Assembly: GCA_010015655.1 (NCBI GenBank)
Contig: ML976735.1
Span: 331,474 to 347,713, forward strand
Origin: Bimuria novae-zelandiae CBS 107.79
Lineage: Eukaryota; Ascomycota; Dothideomycetes; Pleosporales; Didymosphaeriaceae
Length of the DNA: 16,240 bases
Direction of reading: 5' to 3'
In this document: one piece after another, positions 8,289-15,594 of the stretch
Layout of the letters: every line of letters begins with the position of its first letter
How positions within the stretch are numbered: the first letter of the stretch is position 1
Made by a program: the position numbers and the translations under genes
Notes under the pieces: model-generated
Seen by the model: only the letters and a program-made list of their open reading frames with translations
What the model was told of the DNA's origin: nothing
The model's database searches: none

Positions 8289-8674
8289 TGTCAGATTATA
8301 CTATTAGTGATAGTATAATCACTCTGATTCTCACTATAAGACAAGGTGATCTATCATGAGTTAGAATAGGATAAAATAACAGGGAGAACGTGAGGCTAGC
8401 GCACGTTTAGTTACGCACTATCCCTGTCTAATTATATAGCCCTTTATATACGTAAAGGTAGCTAGCGTAATCCTACATAAAGAGACTTTACTAGCAGTCT
8501 AGTTTATTCGCACGATTCTAGGCAGGATAAAAGGTAAGTCTCCTTACTTAATAAAAATAGATTAGTGTCTTATTGTAAGACGTAAGGATAAAAGAGCCTT
8601 ACATTTATATATAAATATAAAGATAAAGAATTAATTATTATTCTATCTTATTAAGAATACCCTTTAATTTAATA
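8289..8674 (+). repeat. 5' LTR of copia-1 (386 bp)
   Basis: It starts TGTCAGATTATA and ends TTTAATA, where the 3' LTR has TCTGACA, so the right terminus has lost its CA end through C-to-T and G-to-A changes while the left terminus is original. The length equals the 3' LTR exactly, with no indels. A near-perfect 25-bp palindrome lies at 8295-8319, and a TATATA stretch at 8445-8450 sits in CCTTTA-N6-TAAAGG and is the likely promoter. Confidence 0.96.
8445..8450 (+). promoter_or_regulatory. Putative TATA box of copia-1 LTR
   Basis: TATATA lies in the middle of CCTTTA...TAAAGG, about 160 bp into the LTR. The same sequence is unchanged in the 3' LTR (14182-14199) although the surroundings carry many transitions. 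Only the motif and its position support the call. Confidence 0.45.
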
Positions 8675-8759
8675 ATTAAGAGTTTTAGTGCCTTAACTAA
8701 CCTATTATATAATATCTTTATCTATCCTAGGCGATACTACTACAGTTACCCTAACTAAT

Positions 8760-9173
8760 TATATAAACTAGTTTATATAGCAACGATACCTGCGCGGGCG
8801 CACTAAAGCCCTTAAAGTACAGAAATTTATTAACCTACTATCCGACGATAAGCCGATGCTTAAGCTAAGATATCTAGACAAGCTAGATATTAGCGACTAC
8901 GAAGCTATAATAATAGTAAATAACTTTAAAGTAAGCTCTACAATTATAGTAGCCTTAACTAGATTATGCGCTAATTAATAAGGCTTTATAGTACTAACCC
9001 TAGCGCTAAGCGTAGTAAATTAGCTAATAAAAATATCTAACCTAACTAAGAATAGTAAAGAGGACTATAAGGACTTAATAAGATAATATTAATTACGCAT
9101 TAGTTAATATAAAAATAATAAATAATAATATTAACTTTAGGAGGATATCCTAAAATAAATAACTAAGCTAATA
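8760..9173 (+). pseudogene. copia-1 gag, N-terminal part (broken by LTR B)
   Basis: The first ~100 nt after the LTR hold no recognisable coding. From about 8785 the frame reads TKALKVQKFINLLSDDKPML, then KLRYLDKLDISDYEAI in a relatively clean stretch, followed by a DYKDL remnant with stops. This fits the N-terminal Gag of fungal copia elements (K--KF-TLFDD--PML-L-YLDKL). The reading is interrupted by solo LTR B at 9174 and resumes at 9421. Confidence 0.75.
9169..9173. repeat. Target-site duplication TAATA, left copy (LTR B)
   Basis: TAATA abuts the TGTTGGC start of LTR B and is repeated at 9416-9420 after its ATCAACA end. Confidence 0.9.
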
Positions 9174-9415
9174 TGTTGGCTTCAAACCTGCGCAACACTG
9201 CTACGGCTTTCACCGCCATGCAGTTTGCCTGCGGTTTGTTGCGCAGTTTGCCTGTGGTTTGTTGCGCTAGTCCTGATTGGGCTAGCAGGGGACAAACCAC
9301 GCTCGATAAATACTTCTCACAACAGCCCACCACAATAGATCTGCAATCAAGAATCAAATCAATACCACATCGTTGCAACGAAGTCTTGATCCAACAGCCT
9401 ATTGCCGTATCAACA
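9174..9415. mobile_element. Solo LTR B, 242 bp, inserted in copia-1 gag
   Basis: It runs from TGTTGGC to ATCAACA with TG...CA ends (terminal inverted pentamer TGTTG/CAACA) and is flanked by TAATA on both sides. No internal domain is attached. Composition is normal, with CpG and CpA present, in sharp contrast to the copia-1 DNA around it, so it came in after RIP or was not hit. It is not recognisably the same family as LTRs A1/A2. I cannot tell whether it belongs to a copia or gypsy family or which strand is sense. The short overlapping frames here (9173-9418 plus, 9163-9378 minus) are not genes. Confidence 0.9.
9221..9266 (+). repeat. 23-bp tandem duplication inside LTR B
   Basis: Two head-to-tail 23-bp units (9221-9243 and 9244-9266) begin CAGTTTGCCTG and differ at a single base (C in the first, T in the second). 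They lie near the left end of the LTR and could be duplicated enhancer-like U3 sequence. Confidence 0.88.
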
Positions 9416-9420
9416 TAATA
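9416..9420. repeat. Target-site duplication TAATA, right copy (LTR B)
   Basis: Exact copy of 9169-9173, immediately after the LTR B terminus. Confidence 0.9.
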
Positions 9421-10290
9421 CTTAATATAGTATTAGCGCATCTATAAATAAGCTACTACTTACTTAGTAGGATAATAAAGTAGTAGATTACCTTACTTAT
9501 AAAAACTATAAAGGTAAAGTTACAGGATAAGAAAGATTGCGTATAAGATAAGTATTAAGATACCCTTAAACTTTTAAAAACTATAAGTAGCTAGTTTATA
9601 TAGCTATTAAAATATAATTAAGCCGTAACTAAAGTAGAGGCTTTTAGAATTAATAATACCTATAGCTAGTATAATATAAAACAAGATTTTTTATAGGCTA
9701 TATAAGGAGTCGCAGACTTATAGGCAACTTAATATAAGCAAGCCCTATTATATAATAAGGACATTAAGCGACAGGACACTATAACACGCTTTTAAGAATA
9801 TATGGCACCTTAGCACCCGATTAAGGACACACAAAAGGGCGCTTTTACTGCCATAGGGTCATCTCTCGCTAACAATAGTAAAGCTATATAGGCTGCTAGT
9901 AGGGACGCCTACGTAGCGAATAATAGCGTATTACGATCTAAGAAGCGTGTAAAGGCCTTTATACGCATAAATAATAGGTAAAGAACTAAATCTAAGTAGT
10001 TAACTACTAATAGTAGAAAACTAATAATGGCTAGGGACTAGAGATACTTTATTTATAATAAATATATATATAATTTAGCTAAGTACTAGTACGTTTTTAA
10101 GAAATTATAACTAGAATACTTCGTGCTATAGGATTATATTAAGGATACTATAACCTATTAGGTTAAAAATAAGCTAGAACTCTAAGAGCAGGTTTAATTA
10201 ATAAAGTAATTAAAAAAATTATAAATACTAAGGATCAGGAAATCCTAAATTCTAACACTATAAATAACTAAAGTAGACGCTAATAAATAA
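9421..10290 (+). pseudogene. copia-1 gag, C-terminal part with decayed zinc knuckle
   Basis: This continues gag after LTR B: ATTYLVG, then SSRLPYLQKLQR and a Lys/Arg-rich basic stretch. A zinc-knuckle position C-X2-C-X4-H-X4-C is preserved in spacing at 10045-10086, but all four ligand codons now read Tyr (TAC, TAT, TAT, TAC), exactly what C-to-T and G-to-A changes make of His and Cys codons. A helical, Gln/Leu-rich tail (QEQVQLIKQLKKLQ once stops are read as Gln) leads to the protease. A stop-rich region around 9700-9980 is partly spared near 9800-9860. Confidence 0.78.
10045..10086 (+). other. Decayed CCHC zinc-knuckle site (copia-1 Gag)
   Basis: Codons at 10045, 10054, 10069 and 10084 are TAC, TAT, TAT and TAC, that is Y-X2-Y-X4-Y-X4-Y, with the exact spacing of a retroviral-type knuckle and the usual aromatic residue after the first ligand. 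It is a motif-level example of RIP removing metal ligands. Confidence 0.72.
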
Positions 10291-10650
10291 TACCTAGATA
10301 GACGTAAAGTTGCTAAAATCCCTACAAGCCTATGTGCGGCATCCTTCCACGCCGACCCAAATACGTACCTATTGCGATACTCAGCCATCCTTGATTCAGG
10401 CAGCACCTGCTATATATTTAACGAGATTAATCGCTTTGTCTCCTATAGAGCACCGCCGCCTAGGGACTTCAAATGGGCAGGGAACAATCGGATGTGGGTG
10501 AAAGGATACGGCACCGTCTATCTTACTATAAGATCCGCAGTAGGAAATAGAGTAATAAAGCTTAATAACGTTACTTATTATCTTAATCTCCTTTATAACC
10601 TAGTGTCGTTCCGCCTACTTAGTAGATATAGGTTTTAGTGGGATACCTAA
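10291..10650 (+). pseudogene. copia-1 aspartic protease in a RIP-spared island
   Basis: One open frame runs from about 10291 to 10638: SFHADPNTYLLRYSAILDSG, then STCYIFNEINRF, DFKWAGNNRMWVKGYG and LYNLVSFRLLSR. It is the retropepsin domain of a copia polyprotein. The active-site triplet D-S-G at 10393-10401 is intact, and so is the DF-WAGN--VWVKGYG strand. The composition is near normal from about 10310 to 10520. It is not an independent gene: it lacks its own start and lies inside the polyprotein. A second frame at 10310-10501 is a shadow. It stops at TAG just after the protease, where RIP-type sequence resumes. Confidence 0.88.
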
Positions 10651-11720
10651 GGCGACCTAACGACTATTAAGTAATAAGATAATACTACTATAGTAGAACT
10701 TAAGAAGATACACGATTAATAAGTACTAAAGTATAAGACTAAGCCCTATACTATCTTAAATAGTACACGCGTCGCGCTAGTAATAAATAAATAGTTAACG
10801 CGTTAAAGGTAGGCACGAGGCGACGCACTTATATAGTATTAATATATAAGTTACCTAGGGCTAAAGGCGCTTAAATATATAGTAAATTAATATAAGGGGA
10901 TATAAATTAAAGGAATCTTAACTACTAAGGGCACTACTTATAGTAAATTAAAGCTTAAGTAGTAGATCTGCTATACCCCTTAAGATATCTCTAACTATAA
11001 ACTAGGCAAATAAATTACTATTAATTTTTATACTTATAAAAAGGATAGTAGTATAAAGAAGTAAAGTTAAATACTCTACGCTAATTAGTTTTTAAGAATG
11101 CTATAAGACTTCTACTTTAAGATAACCTATATAGCTACTATAATTATTAAGATACTAAATAAACTAGTTACATTTCTTAAAACCTAGTATAATATTACCG
11201 TAAAAGTGATTAAAACTAATAACGAAATCGCTATTATTAAGCTAGCTATTAAGTAGTAGTATATAGTAAGAGGTAATAAGATTAAGCCTTTTATACCTAA
11301 TATATAAGCTTAAAACAAAGGCGCCAAACGCTTAGGGGGTGTTATTAAGGATAAAACCTATACTATAAGAATTAATACTAACTTGCTATATTAGTTATAG
11401 CTAAAAGTTACTAGAGCTATAGTTTACCTATATAATTGTACCTCTAGATATAGTAATAACTAAAAGACACTATATAAAGTTTTCTTTACCTAAGTTACCT
11501 AGCAGAATAGAATTATTACTAACGCCTAAAAACCTAATTAGGCTTACCTTAAAGCCTACGGAGGCAAAGCTTTTGCTCTTAGTAATAATATAAAACGTAG
11601 TATAAGCAAGCTATAAAGGCTAAACGCTAGGGCATAGCTTAATTATCTTATTAGTTATTAATTAAGTAATATCTCAAGAATCTAAATACCTTTAATAGGC
11701 AGAATAGTTAGCGTTCGTAA
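10651..11720 (+). pseudogene. copia-1 gag-pre-integrase and integrase (broken)
   Basis: From about 10810 the gag-pre-integrase remnant reads SYLGLKALKYIVN, with YKGI-IKG matching the L-HRLGHPG-----L region. The integrase core follows near 11080-11330: DFYFKITYIA, TQYNITVKVIKTNNEIA (E-DNE in the family, here TNNE) and KPFIPNI-AQNKGAKRLGGV, the copia P-TPEQNG-AER block, with its Glu replaced by Lys. It ends with AIVYLYNCT and AYLKAYGGKAFALS near 11570. Stops and catalytic changes are of RIP type. The block is homologous to copia-2 at 2036-3000. Confidence 0.9.
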
Positions 11721-12380
11721 CGTAATCTTTAATAAAGATATATTTTTTTTTTAGGAAAGATAGAGGACCTAAAGGACATCGTTGCCTATAGAGATATAAG
11801 TAATATTAGTGCCCTATTATAACGCCTCGAACTTTCGTCGCTAATTTTATAGGACAAGAAGACATAGTCGTTCTATATGGATAAATTAATTACTAAGTAT
11901 TATAGTAAAGCTGCCCCTAGATGTTAAAGAGGTAGGTCGCGAGGCAATAAGTTATAATAAGAATACTAGTTAAACTATTTAATACCTTTAATAATACTAC
12001 TACTAGTAGCACTCCTTGCATAATTAATAATAAAAGAACTTAAAGATAAACTATTACTAATAGTTTTTATAGGGTAATTAGACGTTTGCCCGTAGGTAGT
12101 TACCTTTATAATAGGCACTAAAGTAGGCAGTAGTAGCTAATATAAAAGTAAGATACTTAATAAGGCATAGCTACGCCGCCTAATTACTATTAGTAAGAAA
12201 CTATACTAAAGTTAGTTACATAATTTACTTATCTATAGAAGCAAGCCCAAGAATTACCCCTTTTAAAATATATTAAAGGAAGCTAAGTAATCTTATTTTT
12301 AAAGCTATAAAGAAATAAAATCCTAAAGTAAGGTTATAGTTACTGTAGTAAAAGTAGTAGATTATTAAATTCTTAACTAT
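11721..12380 (+). pseudogene. copia-1 integrase-RT linker (degraded)
   Basis: This stretch sits between integrase and RT, where copia polyproteins have a long variable linker. No conserved motif is visible. A run of ten T at about 11742-11751 and frequent stops mark it as decayed. I see no separate gene or insertion in it. Confidence 0.6.
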
Positions 12381-13110
12381 ATATAGATGTATACTTATAA
12401 GCTTAATAAATACTATTAATTATAAAAGTGTAAAGCACGATTAGTAATAAAAGGCGATTAATAGTAATATCTTACTTTATAAAATACTTATACTATAATA
12501 CTTACAGGACGATCCTTTTGCATACTTATAATAATTATAGCTTAGTTTAACCTAGAGCTTATCTAATATAAGGTTACTAACGCCTTTATCTACGTAAAGC
12601 TAGATAGAGAAATCTATATAAAGATGCCCCGCGGATATACGCGAGTAGACATAATCCTCTAACTATATAAAGTACTTTATAGACTGCGTATCTCTCTCCT
12701 ACTTTAGTAAAGAGAGTTTACGACTGCACTTTGTAATATAAGGTTTACTATAGTCCCTTATAAGTCGTGTTTTCTTATTAAGGAAGGACTTATTATCTTC
12801 TTTAATATAAATAATCTAATTATTACCTATTAGAAGGATTACAAATCTAACGCAAAAGAAGCTATTATAAAGATAAATGCTAAGTTTACTCTTATTAGTA
12901 AAAAGGATCTATAGTAGTTTCTAAAAGTTAAAATAATTAAAGACTGCCCTAAGCGACGGATCTAGCTTTTATAAGCCTTATATATTAATAAGATATCTTG
13001 TCTTATAGATTACTATAAGATACAACATAAAACGCGAATAGCTTTAATTAAATTACTCTTACAAATAGGACTAGCTAGTAAGGCTAAGATTAATTAATAA
13101 TAGCGTAAAA
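12381..13110 (+). pseudogene. copia-1 reverse transcriptase (broken)
   Basis: Ty1/copia RT: MYTYKLNKYY, then QKCKARLVIKGD near 12425 (the K-KARLV-RG motif), FNLELIQYKVTNAFIYVKLD near 12545-12600, REIYIKMPRGYTR (VYM--P-GY), LYKVLYRLRISLLL (L-K-LYGLKQSPR-W) and PYKSCFLIKEG. The catalytic box at 12804-12815 reads N-I-N-N where the family has Y-V-D-D, so both catalytic Asp codons have become Asn by G-to-A. QFLKVKII (the LG-EI region) and LYINKISCLID follow. Stop codons interrupt it throughout. Confidence 0.93.
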
Positions 13111-13970
13111 TTAGATTAATCCTTTATATAATAGTTACTACTCGACTAGATATTACCTTTATAAGCTCTAGACTATTACGTTTTCTATTTAATCTAAGCA
13201 AGAATTATTACGCTACTACTAATTAAGTCCTCCTTTACCTTATAAAGACTAGATTACTAAGTCTATAGCTAGGAGGAGTAGACACTCTAGAAGTAGCTAG
13301 TAACGTATTATTTACTAATAATACTCTAAATCGTAAGAGTTTATAAGAATATATTAATAAACTATTTAGTACACTAATTGCCTGGAAAGCAAGCAAATAA
13401 AATATAGTTACTATATTAATAATAGAGGCTAAATTTCTAGCACTTTTATAAGTAACTAAGGAGGCTATTTTTACTTTATAATTACTTTAAGAGCTTTAGA
13501 TTACTATAAGCAATTACTTAATTATAATTAATTATAATAATTAATAGACTATCCGCCTTGTCACTAGAGAAATCGTCAAGCTACACACGAAGCTCCGACA
13601 TGTAGATATATATAACTACTAGCTCTAATAAGAAGTTGGCAAAGGATTAATTAAGGTAACTTATTAGAAGTTAGAAGATATAGTAGTAGACAGATTAATA
13701 AAGGCGCTGCTATGTAATAAATAGGCTAAGTTCTTAGAGAAGCTAGGACTAGCTAATTTAAAAAAAATTACTATAATAGAGGTTACGTTAACTAACCTAT
13801 AGCAGCAGATAAAAGCTTTTAAAATTAAACTTATAAATAAAGTAATAAATCTAGCCTAGGAAGGCTATAATAATTAGAGTGCTATATTATTAAACTATTA
13901 CTAATAGTATAATATTCTTCTAACCTTTACTGGGATTTAAATTGACTTATATAGAGGATAAGGTATAATA
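13111..13970 (+). pseudogene. copia-1 connection and RNase H (broken)
   Basis: The connection region reads TTRLDITFISSRLLRFL (the TRPDI-FAVS-LSRF motif). RNase H follows from about 13285: LFTNNTLNRKSL (from an S-ADN--DRKS-SGY motif, with the Asp replaced by Asn), IAWKASKQ near 13378, IEAKFLAL (TEAE-LAL, second Glu now Lys), LQLL-ELQI, then IRLVTREIVKLHTKLRHVDI near 13550, the K-RHIDI-YH-- block, ending at about 13740 with LLCNKQAKFLEKLGL. A ~75-residue tail beyond that (LQQQIKAFKIKL) runs to about 13960 and is not part of the standard RNase H. Confidence 0.9.
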
Positions 13971-14020
13971 TAGATAGGTTATTATCTAGTGTATCCCTAG
14001 CGTGATGAATACTAGACGCT

Positions 14021-14029
14021 AAGGGGGTG
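14021..14029 (+). other. Polypurine tract of copia-1
   Basis: AAGGGGGTG directly abuts the TGTTAGA start of the 3' LTR. A purine-rich run at this place primes plus-strand DNA synthesis in LTR elements. It escaped RIP although the surroundings did not. Confidence 0.72.
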
Positions 14030-14415
14030 TGTTAGATTATACTATTAGTAATAGTATAATTACTCTAATCCTTACTATGAGACAAGGTGATCTATTACAA
14101 GTTAGAATAGGATAAAATAATAAGGAGAACGTAAGGCTAGTGCACGTTTAATTACGCACTATCCTTATCTAATTATATAGCCCTTTATATACGTAAAGGT
14201 AGCTGGCGTAACCCTACATAAAGAGACTTTACTAGCAGTCTAGTTTATTTGCATAATTCTAGGCAGGATAAAGGGCGACTCTTTTTACTTAATAAAAATA
14301 GATTAGCGTCTTAGTATAAGACGTAAGAATAAAAGAGCCTTACATTTATGCATAGATATAGAGACAAAGAATTAATTATTATTCTATCTTATTAAGAATA
14401 CCCTTTAATCTGACA
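14030..14415 (+). repeat. 3' LTR of copia-1 (386 bp)
   Basis: It runs from TGTTAGATTATA to TTAATCTGACA. Here the right terminus TCTGACA is original and the left terminus has one C-to-T, the mirror image of the 5' LTR. About 40 mismatches to 8289-8674, nearly all transitions, and no indel. It carries a perfect 25-base palindrome at 14036-14060. Confidence 0.96.
14036..14060. repeat. Perfect palindrome with 12-bp arms near the LTR start
   Basis: ATTATACTATTA (14036-14047) and TAATAGTATAAT (14049-14060) are exact inverted repeats around one G. The 5' LTR copy (8295-8319) has one base different. It lies 6 bp inside the LTR end. It could be an integrase-adjacent structure, a U3 protein site, or a palindrome improved by chance through RIP, since the 3' copy is the more perfect one. 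Confidence 0.8.
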
Positions 14416-14420
14416 CGTAC
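14416..14420. repeat. Target-site duplication CGTAC, right copy (copia-1)
   Basis: Exact match to 8284-8288, immediately after the TGACA terminus. Confidence 0.95.
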
Positions 14421-14692
14421 ATCTCTTTAGTTAAATATTTTTTTTATAATAATTAGGACAGAAGAAGTAATTTATATAGTAGAGACTATAAAAAAGACAT
14501 ATATATAACTGTAAAAGAATTTTAAGAAAGCTTAATAGTAAAGCATTTCTTATATAAACTAAAAACGAAAAATAGTACCTTAGCTAAAGAAAGGGGATAA
14601 ATCATATCTACTTGTAAAAAAATTTTAAACTTAAAAAAAGAAATATAAGAAACTAAATTATATTAAAACTAGACTAATTCTTTTTTTTGGTA
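14421..14692 (+). pseudogene. Gypsy integrase C-terminal part (continuation after copia-1)
   Basis: This continues the gypsy polyprotein from 8288. It shows RTEEVIYIVETIKKTYITVK, then KEFQES, VKHFLYKL and, in another frame after a small frameshift near 14565, LKKGDKSYLLVKKF (the ---GD-VYLL-KN block of gypsy integrase C-termini) and KLNYIKTRLILFF, matching the KL--K--GPF--- region. It breaks off near 14692, before a chromodomain or LTR could be recognised. The 3' LTR is missing. Confidence 0.85.
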
Positions 14693-15180
14693 AATAAGTA
14701 TTACTAATTAACTAATGTCCATCCACGCGTAACGGAACAATCGCCGTAACGGAATAAACTAAAAGTACTTCGATTTTAAAGCCACAAAACTTCTTCACGC
14801 GTCTTAAATCTGACTATATTACCCCTAGATTGCATGCTTAGACTATTTCTAAAGCGCAATAATGCTATTTAAATATAAATTCCTCTTACGTAGACGTCTT
14901 CCTATATAATTCGCAAAGAGTGTTATTTTAAAATAAAATAAGCCTTATACACTAGAAGGCCGCTACTACGCTTATATTATTATCGCAACCCTTTAGTTGT
15001 CTCTATTAAAGCTAGAGAATCTAATAACACTACTACGAAGTAATAATTAGCTATAGGGCTGCTAGTAGTACTTAAATTATTCAGGCTCGCTACCCTAGTT
15101 GGTACCTCTAATCGGAACGACTGCCAATTCTAGCTAGCGCAGAATTGCTACATACTCGTAACTAATCTAACGTGGCAAGG
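14693..15180. other. Unassigned, moderately AT-rich stretch
   Basis: About 490 bp with intermediate composition, less TpA-saturated than the elements. No transposon domain or terminal structure is convincing. A 10-bp direct repeat CGTAACGGAA occurs at 14728-14737 and 14745-14754 (17-bp period). It may be a decayed unknown element or degraded host DNA next to the truncated gypsy end. Confidence 0.4.
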
Positions 15181-15407
15181 TCGTGCCTGCCATGCCTGTG
15201 GCTGTGCAAGTTCTTAGCAAGCGGGCTGACCTAGGCCCCGCAGCCTTGTGATCAAACTCTTGCTCCTCCATCAACCAGCACACCGTCTTGTAAATTCGCC
15301 ACCGTACAAACTCCTAGCAGGAGCGGGACGGCCATCCTCCCTACTAGCTGCATCGGAGGCGTTCGTCTGCCGCTAACGAGGCTCAAGTAGCAAGCCTTCA
15401 ACACGTG
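15181..15407. other. GC-normal right-flank DNA, unassigned
   Basis: The composition becomes ordinary with CpG and CpA and no RIP scars, right up to the CTTCT target site of LTR A2. Short open frames exist (for example minus strand 15464-15252, which runs into LTR A2), but none shows a recognisable domain or convincing start. It may be single-copy host DNA. Confidence 0.4.
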
Positions 15408-15412
15408 CTTCT
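15408..15412. repeat. Target-site duplication CTTCT, left copy (LTR A2)
   Basis: CTTCT abuts the TGTTAAGA start of LTR A2 and recurs exactly at 15776-15780. Confidence 0.93.
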
Positions 15413-15520
15413 TGTTAAGATCCAGATCCACAGGAGAGGGCTTACCCGGTTTTGTACCCAGCATGCATGTAATTCGTTGACACGGAGGGTGGAGACGAAG
15501 CTACGCCGCCAGGCGGTTAA

Positions 15521-15530
15521 GTCACGTGAC
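15521..15530. promoter_or_regulatory. Palindromic E-box GTCACGTGAC in LTR A2
   Basis: A perfect 10-bp palindrome with the CACGTG core, matching TCACGTGA at 950-957 in A1. It lies about 110 bp into the LTR, upstream of the hairpin, as in A1. It is a probable bHLH-type site in U3; binding is not shown. Confidence 0.55.
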
Positions 15531-15569
15531 TGCTCTCCAGAGAGCGGTGACACCAAGTACATAGGAACT

Positions 15570-15594
15570 CGAGTAGGGGAGCCTTTCTTACTCG
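15570..15594 (+). other. Hairpin in LTR A2
   Basis: CGAGTA (15570-15575) and TACTCG (15589-15594) pair perfectly, and one mismatch extends the stem outward. It lies directly before the shared TGTTCAATCTATCG block, the same place as the A1 hairpin, but with different stem bases on both arms. Confidence 0.6.

Larger units (their letters stand above)
8289..14415 (+). mobile_element. Complete-length Ty1/copia element (copia-1), nested in gypsy integrase
   Basis: Full structural element of 6127 bp: two 386-bp LTRs (8289-8674 and 14030-14415), TG...CA ends, a polypurine tract just before the 3' LTR, and a perfect 5-bp duplication CGTAC. The interior carries gag with a CCHC knuckle position, protease, integrase, RT and RNase H in copia order on the plus strand. 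The LTRs differ at about 40 of 386 positions, and all but about two differences are transitions, so divergence reflects RIP and cannot be used as a clock. The protein-coding part is dead, but an island around the protease is spared. Solo LTR B interrupts its gag. Insertion into the gypsy integrase dates it after the gypsy element. Confidence 0.96.

Noticed and set aside
9163..9418. Overlapping open frames on both strands as small genes
   Set aside because: They coincide with solo LTR B and stay open only because it has few TA-rich stops.
8289..14415. LTR divergence of copia-1 as an insertion age
   Set aside because: Nearly all differences are transitions of the RIP type, so the mismatch count does not measure time.
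14693..15180. Degraded pogo/Tc1-type transposase
   Set aside because: A few basic patches hinted at it, but no helix-turn-helix, DDE motif or TA-flanked inverted repeats could be seen.
15252..15464. Minus-strand frame with a Gly-Gly-Ala-Arg stretch, resembling the nucleotide-binding loop of short-chain dehydrogenases
   Set aside because: The match is only a few residues, the frame stops directly after it, and its start lies inside LTR A2.
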